A program made the translations under genes and the position numbers. A stretch of 36,669 nt of DNA from Thermoguttaceae bacterium (GTDB taxonomy: Bacteria; Planctomycetota; Planctomycetia; Pirellulales; Thermoguttaceae), in NCBI GenBank assembly GCA_017550965.1, contig JAFZNK010000287.1:1-36669 (forward strand), read 5' to 3'. Every line of letters begins with the position of its first letter. Position 1 is the first letter of the stretch. A model generated the notes under the pieces. That model had not been told where the DNA came from. It made no database searches and saw only the letters and a list, made by a program, of their open reading frames with translations. Below are positions 9,246-16,539 of this stretch, piece after piece.

Positions 9246-10175
9246 ATGAAAGGGACCAAGATGACCTTTATGCGCTTGAGGCTATTAAACGTCGCGACAA
9301 TCTTAATCGTCGCCTTCTTCACCATCACTTTCTTTATCGATAGTCGTCCGACTTTCGCGCAAGAGGAGCAACAGACGCAATTTGAAGACGCGGGAGGTCC
9401 GTGCTATATTGGACCGGACGGAGAATTAGTTTGCAATGCGGACGGGGCGCCTGCCGTTGCGACTAACGAAAACGAAGACACTCCCAAAATTGATCTGGCA
9501 ACTCAACCCTGGTTGGTCGAAAGCGCTAATTTGCCAGCAAATCATCCGGCTCTTAAACGCGATCACATGATTTGGGCAGACTCTTATCTCTGGACGGCTA
9601 TCGACGACGTCGTGGGGGCGATTCCCGTTGAAAAATGGTTGACGAAGGCCCCGACGCCAGAAGATTTGGCAGGCAAATATATTTTAATTGAAATGTGGGC
9701 GACATGGTGTCCGCCTTGCCGACGTTCTCTTCCTTACCTTGACTTCATTTCCAAGAAGTATAAGGACGATCTTGTCGTCGTCTCCATTTGTGAAATGGAC
9801 GAAAACGCCATTCGCAATATGCCGGGAAATAAGTTGAATATCTTTGACATTGGTTATTTTGCAGCGGTTGACACGGGACGCAGACTTGCCAACAAACTTG
9901 GAGTTTACGGTATTCCGCACGCGATTTTACTTGAACCGACGGTTGGCGGAGTCGTTTGGGAAGGAATGCCGACATCGCCTCGGTACGAGTTAGACGACAA
10001 AAAGCTGGAACGCTTTTTCGCAATTGGATACAAGCTTAAGGACGCGGGAAAATTGCCCGAAGTTTCTCCCGTTAAATTTGAGGTTTCTGAACCGACTCAA
10101 GAAGAGCGCGCTTCTCGTCGTCAGCCAAACGCTAAACAAAACGTTGAAGACGTGCCCGGTTCTCCAAGTCTTTAG
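9246..10175 (+). CDS. Secreted TlpA/ResA-type thiol-disulfide oxidoreductase
   Basis: A 309-residue protein with an N-terminal signal peptide or anchor (hydrophobic about 13-31, then FAQEEQ). A low-complexity spacer contains two isolated Cys (GGPCYIGPDG and LVCNADG). A thioredoxin fold follows with the active site WATWCPPC (Cys155 and Cys158) and the later GIPHAILLEP loop carrying the cis-Pro. This is the layout of TlpA/ResA-type reductases that act outside the cytoplasmic membrane, for example in cytochrome c maturation. Such a role would suit the di-heme protein near 28 kb, but nothing here proves it. An alternative ATG at 9261 has a better ribosome site (AAGGGA). The acidic/Q-rich C-terminal tail is not part of the fold. 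Followed by the LpoB-like gene. Confidence 0.85.
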   Translation: MKGTKMTFMRLRLLNVATILIVAFFTITFFIDSRPTFAQEEQQTQFEDAGGPCYIGPDGELVCNADGAPAVATNENEDTPKIDLATQPWLVESANLPANHPALKRDHMIWADSYLWTAIDDVVGAIPVEKWLTKAPTPEDLAGKYILIEMWATWCPPCRRSLPYLDFISKKYKDDLVVVSICEMDENAIRNMPGNKLNIFDIGYFAAVDTGRRLANKLGVYGIPHAILLEPTVGGVVWEGMPTSPRYELDDKKLERFFAIGYKLKDAGKLPEVSPVKFEVSEPTQEERASRRQPNAKQNVEDVPGSPSL

Positions 10176-10223
10176 TGGGGAAAACAGCGCGTTTTTGACG
10201 CAATCGAAATTATTGCTCTTGTC

Positions 10224-10327
10224 GTAACGTCCAAAAAACGTCAGTATTAGGGTAGGGTTGGCGCGTTGTTATGACGCGCCGCTCGGACGTAATATCAGAG
10301 GATCGGCAAATTAGCTTTTGTCGATCC
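10224..10327 (+). other. Structured leader of the LpoB-like gene
   Basis: Between the thioredoxin-like stop and the next ATG there are nested inverted repeats. ACGTCC/GGACGT (about 10226-10290) encloses GGCGCGT/ACGCGCC (10259-10279). A second stem then pairs GGATCGGCAAA (10300-10310) with TTTTGTCGATCC (10316-10327). Neither stem has a U-run on the plus strand, so a simple terminator is unlikely. It could be a 5' UTR structure of the downstream lipoprotein gene. No known riboswitch class recognised. Confidence 0.35.
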
Positions 10328-10364
10328 GGCAGTTCTCCGACGCTATACGATAAACGCGCGTTTT

Positions 10365-11078
10365 ATGAAAACTTTTGTATTGATTAGCGGACTTAGTAAT
10401 TCGGCGGTTGGAATATTCTTTGCGATCGCTTTTACGGTTTCTGCCTTATTGACGTCTTCTGGTTGCGCAACTCAAAAAGGAAAAATTGTCGATCCAAATT
10501 CCGCAGATCGAATCGGTAGTCATCGGGCGGGCTCTGAAATATACGATCCCGCCGCGCAGGCGGCGGTTAATGGACTTCTTGAACAAGCTGCGCGCACGCC
10601 GGTCGTTTTAGAAGACTCTGGAAAAACAGTCGCTCAAATTGCCGAAGATTACGGCGTAAGAAGAATCTGTTTTGTCGGTGTTGAAAACGCGGGCGGGGAA
10701 GAGATGGGGGATTTGCGCGAGAATCTAAGCGAATCGATTCGTACGATGATCACGCAATCAGAACAATTTGACGTCGTTGATTCCCGATTAGTGTCGGCAG
10801 GTCTTCGTGACACAGGGCTTCGTGTCGACGACCTTCTTCTTCCTGACAAACGTAGTAAATTTGCAGCTGCTCTTGGCGAACTGGACGCGCCTTTTGATTA
10901 CCTCCTTTTTGCCAAAGTTACCACGGCGACGACGCGTGACAACGTCGATTCGCAGGTTAAGTACAGTCTTACGCTTGATCTTGTCAACGTACATACGGGC
11001 GCGTCCATGAGAGAAACAGTAGAGTTGAAGAAGCATTACAATCGTTCAGCGTTGGCTAAAATTAAAGACGTTTTTTAG
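10365..11078 (+). CDS. LpoB-like lipoprotein (penicillin-binding protein activator family)
   Basis: A 237-residue lipoprotein candidate. A hydrophobic signal (about 15-30) ends in TSSGC with the lipidated Cys at 34; the residue three before Cys is atypical (Ser). The mature part has the LpoB-family pattern: an initial strand (RRICFVGVENAGGEE), a helix (LSESIRTMITQ), FDVVDSRL, and DYLLFAKVTT followed by a two-stranded end. In E. coli, LpoB activates PBP1b in peptidoglycan synthesis. Related proteins in other phyla are mostly uncharacterised, so the assignment is to the fold, not the partner. No penicillin-binding protein is nearby. A 13-bp hairpin follows the stop. Confidence 0.65.
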   Translation: MKTFVLISGLSNSAVGIFFAIAFTVSALLTSSGCATQKGKIVDPNSADRIGSHRAGSEIYDPAAQAAVNGLLEQAARTPVVLEDSGKTVAQIAEDYGVRRICFVGVENAGGEEMGDLRENLSESIRTMITQSEQFDVVDSRLVSAGLRDTGLRVDDLLLPDKRSKFAAALGELDAPFDYLLFAKVTTATTRDNVDSQVKYSLTLDLVNVHTGASMRETVELKKHYNRSALAKIKDVF

Positions 11079-11096
11079 TTTTCCTCGTCTTTTTAA

Positions 11097-11144
11097 GCGT
11101 CGTTTGTCCATATTGTCAGTCGGACAAACGACGCCTTTGATTTT
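11097..11144 (+). terminator. Hairpin terminator after the LpoB-like gene
   Basis: GCGTCGTTTGTCC (11097-11109) and GGACAAACGACGC (11122-11134) form a perfect 13-bp stem with a 12-nt loop, followed by CTTTGATTTT. The U-tract is imperfect. The next gene's likely ATG starts 12 nt after the stem, so it may also affect expression of that gene. Confidence 0.6.
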
Positions 11145-11145
11145 A

Positions 11146-12381
11146 ATGAAAGATCTTCAAAACAAGGCTTCTGATCGAAATCTTACAAGTCTGACGGCGT
11201 TCACGCTTGCGCATTTTATTGTAGATTTTTCCTGTGCGTTTCTTCTTTTTCGCTTGCGGCGAGTAAACGCGTTTCCAGATAATAACGTTTGGGGATTTTT
11301 CTTAGCGTATAACGTCCTGGCTTTCGGCTTGGAATTTGTTATTGGTTCGTTTTTTAAATTACGAACCGCCCGAATTTGTTCTTGCGTAGGATGTTGCGTT
11401 CTCGCGCTTGGTTTGGGCCTCGGCGCTTATATCGAAACGTCGATCGCCCGTCATTTGCCTCTCGTTTTACAATCTTCAAACGACTGGTCTGACTTCGCAT
11501 ACAATTCTTCCGGAATCCAAAAGATTAGTTTTTCGTCTTTATCTCTGCTTGCCATTGTATTTGCCGGAATTGGCAACGCGTTTTTCCATGTTGGGGGCGG
11601 TATAGACGCCCTTGCTCACGACGTCGGACGCTATTGGCGCGGGGGAGTTTTTATTTCCTCCGGCGCGATTGGTCTTTATATTGGAGGTCGATTAGGCGAT
11701 TTTGCGAAAACGTCGTTTGGATTTGTCGTTTTTCTTTTAGTTTTAACGACCGTTCTAATTTGGATATGGGGTAAAGAACTATCAAAAAACAAGGAAGAAC
11801 AAGAAGGCAGTCGTGTCGAAGATCTAACTTCTCAACGTTACGTTCAACTATTTTACGACGATTGGCGCGTTTTTCCTCTGTTTTTGGCGATTGCCGTCGT
11901 TTTGACGCGTTCTTTCGTGGGATTTGTCGCGCCTCGTCTAGTCGATTTTACCATTGACGACCAAACTCTTCTTTTAGGAATCGCTTGCGCTTCTTTTGTT
12001 GGTAAGTTTACGGGAGGTTTTTGCGCCGATTGGTTAGGCGCGCGAAAAACGGGCGCGATAGCGCTGTTACTGACAATTCCCTGTTTATGTTTTCCCACAA
12101 ATATGTCTTTTTTCCTAATAGGGGTCTTTTTGTTAAATTCGACAACAGCCGTAACCCTGGTTTCTGCCGCGCAAGCTTGCGTTGGACGCGTCGGCTTTGC
12201 TTTTGGTTTGACAACGTTGGCGTTGCTATGCGGCTATTTACTGTACGACGTCGCTTTGAAAGTCCTCGACTTTCAAAACGACGTCGAAACGATACGCTAC
12301 GCGCTTGTCGCAACTCTTTTCGCTTCGTCAGTTGGAATCTTTCTCTCCACTTACGTCGTAAAAAAACGTAAAGGCGTATGA
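11146..12381 (+). CDS. MFS-type transporter (Fsr-like)
   Basis: A 411-residue membrane protein with about 11-12 hydrophobic helices. The first helix (FTLAHFIVDFSCAFLLF) and the HVGGGIDALAHDVGRYWRGG loop followed by a Gly-rich helix recall the fosmidomycin-resistance-like branch of the major facilitator superfamily. The central loop (KELSKNKEEQEGSRVED) is charged, as between the two six-helix halves. The ATG at 11146 is preferred. The frame also contains a TTG at 11104, but that lies inside the terminator stem of the preceding gene. No clear ribosome site is seen at 11146. The substrate is unknown. Confidence 0.75.
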   Translation: MKDLQNKASDRNLTSLTAFTLAHFIVDFSCAFLLFRLRRVNAFPDNNVWGFFLAYNVLAFGLEFVIGSFFKLRTARICSCVGCCVLALGLGLGAYIETSIARHLPLVLQSSNDWSDFAYNSSGIQKISFSSLSLLAIVFAGIGNAFFHVGGGIDALAHDVGRYWRGGVFISSGAIGLYIGGRLGDFAKTSFGFVVFLLVLTTVLIWIWGKELSKNKEEQEGSRVEDLTSQRYVQLFYDDWRVFPLFLAIAVVLTRSFVGFVAPRLVDFTIDDQTLLLGIACASFVGKFTGGFCADWLGARKTGAIALLLTIPCLCFPTNMSFFLIGVFLLNSTTAVTLVSAAQACVGRVGFAFGLTTLALLCGYLLYDVALKVLDFQNDVETIRYALVATLFASSVGIFLSTYVVKKRKGV

Positions 12382-12417
12382 ACTTTTGAGTTTTTCTCCT
12401 TCTTTTGAGTCAAAACG

Positions 12418-12446
12418 TTGAAAAAGCCTGTCAATAACGATAGAAT
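12418..12446 (+). promoter_or_regulatory. Sigma-70-like promoter of the zinc-ribbon membrane protein
   Basis: TTGAAA (12418-12423), a 17-bp spacer and TAGAAT (12441-12446), 34 bp upstream of the ATG at 12480. A strong GGAGGAG ribosome site follows at about 12466-12472. Confidence 0.65.
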
Positions 12447-12479
12447 TAGCGTGTCCTTGCTGTTTGGAGGAGAATTGAA

Positions 12480-14222
12480 ATGGAAAACAACAAACGTTCA
12501 GATTTAAACGACAATAAAGACCATGTGAACGTTTCTTCGGATGATATTTATGAAGCCAAACCAACTTCGGCAGACGACGCCGAGGTTCTTCAATCGTTTC
12601 GTTACCGTACCTTCCATTGTCCTCGTTGTCGCACCGACATTTCTGTAACTAAGGCGGACGTTGGAAAACGCGTTACCTGTCCTGACTGCGACACAGAAGT
12701 CGTTGTTCCGGATTATTTGGATTTTGACACGGAGACGGACTACGAACGACAATTCTTTAACAAGTCAAAAAAAGAACGCGACGAAAAATACTCTCCAATA
12801 CGCAATCCTAATCGAATTGGCGTCAGTCTGAACGGAAACAACGTATACACGTTAAGGGATCCGAACGACACTTCTTCCTCAAAAGTTGATGAAGAAACAT
12901 ATTATCCTGTTCGCTGCCGGGTCTGCGAGACGTTGATCAGCGTTCCAGGCGCAATGCTCGGTAAAAGCGTCGTTTGTCCCGACTGCGGAACGGAAAACGT
13001 CGTAACAGACGCTTTAAAGCGACAACAAGACGCTCTCGACGTAAAATTTCAGCCCAGAGATCGCGGCGTTTACTCCATTGGCGAAATTCCCGACCAACCG
13101 ATGATGGCGTTTCAACGTCAAAACGGCAAAACGGTCATTATTGATCCAACGAAAAAGACGATCGCGCCGACGTTCACATCAACGGGGATAAATAGTCGAG
13201 ACGCCGGCAATCCTAAGGACAATGAGACTGTTAGAGACGCTACGAATTATAACAGTCCTTCTAAAGGACCGTCCCAACATCGTCGGATAGGCCTATTTGC
13301 GTCCAAATCCAGGAAACATTCTCCCCATTTAGGCCTTATCGAAAGATGGAACGAAAAGCGACGCAAAATATTAGAAGAAAGAGAAGACGCGTCTAAATTT
13401 TTACCTCCTCTGGTTTTGAGGCTCAAAGAAGGCGAACGTGTTTGGGCGTTGCCCTCTCCTCCAAAGAGAGCGCCGCTCTTTAATAAGACTTTTCGCGCCG
13501 TTTTCTCTGAAGAAATATGGACGCGAGGAGCGTTTCTTTTTTTAATGATAGGTCTTCTCGTATGTTTGACCACCCTTTGGATAATTCCAGTCACTGAAAA
13601 ACCTCTGATGCGGTGGGATTTCGAAACCGGCCTTGAAAAGGCGACGTTAATAGGGCTGTTTGGCGTAGGAATTCCTGCGATATTCGCCTTGACGACGTTA
13701 TTAGAGATCTATTTTGTCTCCGTTTATAACGCTGGCAATTGCGGCGCAAGTCGTGTCGTAGAATGGCAAACAGAAGACGTTTTCGGATATCTGGGGAAGG
13801 GGATTTGGTTTCTGGGAATGCTTCTTTTTTCTTTTGCGCCGGGAGCGATCATAGCGGCGGCATGTTTTAACATAGAAGCTGTTCCCTTGTTAAAATCAGC
13901 TGTTTTTTGGGGAAGTTTTTGGGCGCTTTTCCCTGTGTTTTGGCTGTCGACAAGCCAAACCGATTGGCTAATATGTCCAGTGTCCTGGAGCGTTTTTTCC
14001 AGTTTTTTCAGCAAATTCCACGTGTGGATTCAATTCTATCTTTTCTCGTTTATTTTCTTTTACGTCCCGAGCGTTTTATGGGGAGCGATGGCTTGGGATA
14101 ACGTTTTCTTTTACGTTTCTCCATTTGTAATTGTTCTAGCAGCAATGTTTTACGGTTTGTTTCTTGGACGTTTGTCCTGGATACTCGAAGACGAAATTCG
14201 CAATATGGAATATGACGATTAA
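12480..14222 (+). CDS. Double zinc-ribbon, six-helix membrane protein of unknown function
   Basis: A 580-residue protein with no recognised function. The N-terminal half is soluble and holds two CxxC-x16-CxxC zinc ribbons: C47/C50/C67/C70 (CPRC and CPDC) and C146/C149/C166/C169 (CRVC and CPDC). Both share the pattern of a hydrophobic ISV stretch, then GK.V.CPDC. A basic linker (about 230-340) leads into six predicted membrane helices (about 350-370, 385-410, 440-465, 470-490, 515-540, 545-570). Tandem N-terminal zinc ribbons on membrane or signalling proteins are frequent in planctomycetes, in my recollection. It has its own promoter and a strong ribosome site. Its TAA shares bases with the stop codon of the convergent secreted gene. 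Confidence 0.75.
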   Translation: MENNKRSDLNDNKDHVNVSSDDIYEAKPTSADDAEVLQSFRYRTFHCPRCRTDISVTKADVGKRVTCPDCDTEVVVPDYLDFDTETDYERQFFNKSKKERDEKYSPIRNPNRIGVSLNGNNVYTLRDPNDTSSSKVDEETYYPVRCRVCETLISVPGAMLGKSVVCPDCGTENVVTDALKRQQDALDVKFQPRDRGVYSIGEIPDQPMMAFQRQNGKTVIIDPTKKTIAPTFTSTGINSRDAGNPKDNETVRDATNYNSPSKGPSQHRRIGLFASKSRKHSPHLGLIERWNEKRRKILEEREDASKFLPPLVLRLKEGERVWALPSPPKRAPLFNKTFRAVFSEEIWTRGAFLFLMIGLLVCLTTLWIIPVTEKPLMRWDFETGLEKATLIGLFGVGIPAIFALTTLLEIYFVSVYNAGNCGASRVVEWQTEDVFGYLGKGIWFLGMLLFSFAPGAIIAAACFNIEAVPLLKSAVFWGSFWALFPVFWLSTSQTDWLICPVSWSVFSSFFSKFHVWIQFYLFSFIFFYVPSVLWGAMAWDNVFFYVSPFVIVLAAMFYGLFLGRLSWILEDEIRNMEYDD

Positions 14223-15748
14223 TTGGCGTTTGTTTGCGCGTCCCCCGATTGGACGTTCTCGCTTTGATTCTGAATCGGGAAAAATTGTTTTCGATAAAGA
14301 CAAAGCGTTTGAAGCGCGATCGAAAAAGACTCCTCGTCTGTGGACGACACTTGATTTAGATCGTCAAGGGAATTGAAGAGTTGATCGACAAGCGCGCATA
14401 ATTCCGCGCTTGCATGTTTCATTTTGGGAGAATTGAGTTCTTCCTTTGAAGAAACGATCATCAGCCAACGAAGAAGTCTTCCGTTAACATAAAGCTTCAT
14501 ATAGGGAGTCGTGAGCTTCGTCTTGGAATTAAAAAACAAAGAATCGCTCATCGACGTTTCCGTATACGCGTTCCAAACGAGTTTCTTCATTGACAAAAGA
14601 AACGTCTCCGTTCGCTGTAGTGTCGAAGCCAATTCAAACGAGTTTGCTTTTGAACTTTGTTTAAGTCGCGCTAAAAGATAGGTAAAAGCAAGTAATTTGT
14701 CCGTAGAATCCGTCGTATTCCAATCGACTTTGCGCCGCGACTCTTCTTCCAGTAATTTTTGTAACGACCATTCTTCGCCAAACTGATTGATCCACGTTTC
14801 ATCAGGATTTTGCGAATAGTGGGCAAGTCCAACGGCAACTAGCGAAAGGTTGGCGTAGGAAGAACAAGAATACTTTTCCCATTCGACGAGATCTTGAACG
14901 GTAAACGCCTTTCCATCGACGCGCAACTCGTAATTACGATCAATTTTTGCAAACGCTAAGGCTGCCAAAAATTCCCCTCGTTGCGTTTGAAATCCGAATC
15001 CGACTTCCGGCGCCGGACGGCCGTCTATTACGCGCATAAGACGTCGGTTGGAACAGGGAACGTTCCAGCAAAGCGCCCCTAACGCATACATCTGTTTCAT
15101 TTCCGATTTAGAAACGTTTTCTCCTGTCGAATCGTTTTGTGACGACGGGTTTGGAGCCAGAAAAGTTTCATCCGCCCCCGCAATAAGCGAATAACGCAAT
15201 AAACGTCCGGGGGTCGATTGCGCGACGGAAAGATTAGGATTAGCAAAACGTTCCAACAAGGCATCGACCCTTGAAACAAACTCCGAATCCGTTTGTGGAA
15301 TTTTCAATTCTGGTAATTTTTGACTCGGCGTTTTTTCCCCTTCGTTCAAGAACGGAATATTCTCGTACATTCCGCTTCCATAAGTGAAGGGACCTGTTAC
15401 ATCGCCTAAAATGACGTAGTTGGAACCGTCGCTACCCGTAACGTTCGTTCCTGCTAAGGACTGCGGAGGCAATGTTGTATATTGGGGAGATTGCACGACA
15501 GGCAAAGGAGAATTGGAAAAATCGCCGGGTATAGAATTAAAATCTGCGGACGAACTGTAGTCGATTCCCTGCATTGGAAAAAACGGCTCTTCTGAAACAA
15601 TTGGGGAGTCGAACGGCATAGCGGTTCCGTAATCGGGAGCTGGAATATACGGAACCTGGGCCAGAGTGAAGCCATTAAGCGACGTTTCGCCATATAACAA
15701 AACAATAAGAACGAAACTTACAAGTAGTCCTGTTTTTGGCTTGTCCAT
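14219..15748 (-). CDS. Secreted hypothetical protein
   Basis: A 509-residue protein of unknown function. It starts with a signal peptide (KTGLLVSFVLIVLLYGETS, then GFTLAQ). A long low-complexity region rich in Pro, Ser and Tyr follows to about residue 150, then a helical domain to the C-terminus. The helical part contains repeated hydrophobic-helix segments (CSSYANLSLVAVGLAHY, LLAFTYLLARLKQS, LCLYRKQFF), which could be an alpha/alpha-toroid-like fold, but no family signature is clear. No convincing ribosome site precedes the ATG. Its leader holds a 9-bp inverted repeat (15781-15789 with 15839-15847). Its 3' end overlaps the zinc-ribbon gene by 4 bp. Confidence 0.65.
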   Translation of the reverse strand: MDKPKTGLLVSFVLIVLLYGETSLNGFTLAQVPYIPAPDYGTAMPFDSPIVSEEPFFPMQGIDYSSSADFNSIPGDFSNSPLPVVQSPQYTTLPPQSLAGTNVTGSDGSNYVILGDVTGPFTYGSGMYENIPFLNEGEKTPSQKLPELKIPQTDSEFVSRVDALLERFANPNLSVAQSTPGRLLRYSLIAGADETFLAPNPSSQNDSTGENVSKSEMKQMYALGALCWNVPCSNRRLMRVIDGRPAPEVGFGFQTQRGEFLAALAFAKIDRNYELRVDGKAFTVQDLVEWEKYSCSSYANLSLVAVGLAHYSQNPDETWINQFGEEWSLQKLLEEESRRKVDWNTTDSTDKLLAFTYLLARLKQSSKANSFELASTLQRTETFLLSMKKLVWNAYTETSMSDSLFFNSKTKLTTPYMKLYVNGRLLRWLMIVSSKEELNSPKMKHASAELCALVDQLFNSLDDLNQVSSTDEESFSIALQTLCLYRKQFFPIQNQSENVQSGDAQTNAN

Positions 15749-15780
15749 AAGGAAGTAAAAGTTTTTCTGTAAAAAAACGA

Positions 15781-15847
15781 TCCATAGCCTTGATTATACA
15801 TGCCACGCCGCGGGCGCCGTCCTCGTAAGCATTTTTCGGGCTATGGA
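15781..15847 (-). other. Inverted repeat upstream of the secreted hypothetical gene
   Basis: TCCATAGCC (15781-15789) and GGCTATGGA (15839-15847) are exact complements enclosing a GC-rich core with GGCGCC. On the minus strand a TATAAT (15797-15792) lies just inside the lower arm, but the expected -35 position is GC-rich and poor. The element could be a leader structure or an operator. Confidence 0.3.
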
Positions 15848-15964
15848 GTCTTGTCGACTTCAAACAGCGAGAAGACGAAACGCTAATTTCCGGCAAGTCG
15901 AATTCTCAACACTCCGCGCTAGTAACTTATATTCATTTACGCAGATTGCGTCAAGGAATAAAAA

Positions 15965-15993
15965 AAGGACGCTTTCAAAGCGTCCTTCAAAAT
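15965..15993 (-). terminator. Rho-independent terminator of the dcd-nrdD-nrdG operon
   Basis: AAGGACGCTTT (15965-15975) and AAAGCGTCCTT (15977-15987) form an 11-bp stem. On the minus strand it is followed by a run of seven T. It starts within 10 bp of the nrdG stop. Confidence 0.88.
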
Positions 15994-16521
15994 TTATTGC
16001 TCAATCTTTGGAGGCATATGCTCCAAACCGTCAAGCTGAACGATTCGGTTCTGAGCCAAAGAGCGCGGAACGTCAATAATGCGTTGATTCGAAGACCCCA
16101 TAAATTTTAGCTTCCAATCGCGCAACTCCTGAATGAACGGACCGTCGACAAGCGCGTCTGTCTCTTTAAGAAGAGCCTTCCAATCGTCATTGTTCGCCTC
16201 TATTAACTCCTCCCATTTGTATCCGGTGTAGACGACAATGTTTAGGCCGCGCAACCTGCAATCGCGAGCCAACTGCGCCAAAGGACCAGCTTGCATAAAA
16301 GGCTCGCCGCCGCTGAACGTAACGCCGTCTAACAAAGGATTGGAATCAATCTCCTGCAAAATTTGCTCGGTAGTCGTCTCAACGCCGCCGTTAGGATCAT
16401 GAGATTGAGGATTGTGACACCCTTTGCAAGAACGCGGACAACCTTGAGTGAACAACGCATACCGTATGCCGGGACCGTCCACAATAGAATCGGCGACACA
16501 CCCAGCAATTCGAAGCTTCAT
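15994..16521 (-). CDS. nrdG: Anaerobic ribonucleotide reductase activating protein (radical SAM)
   Basis: A 175-residue radical-SAM activase. The cluster motif is C28-x3-C32-x2-C35 (CPRSCKGCHNPQ), and the SAM-contacting FSGGEPF follows. It uses a 4Fe-4S cluster, SAM and an electron donor to install the glycyl radical on NrdD. Length is normal for NrdG. It begins 18 bp after the nrdD stop with an ideal AAAGGAGG ribosome site in the gap, so the two genes are cotranscribed. The terminator after its stop closes the operon. Confidence 0.96.
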   Translation of the reverse strand: MKLRIAGCVADSIVDGPGIRYALFTQGCPRSCKGCHNPQSHDPNGGVETTTEQILQEIDSNPLLDGVTFSGGEPFMQAGPLAQLARDCRLRGLNIVVYTGYKWEELIEANNDDWKALLKETDALVDGPFIQELRDWKLKFMGSSNQRIIDVPRSLAQNRIVQLDGLEHMPPKIEQ

Positions 16522-16539
16522 TGACCAAACCTCCTTTGG

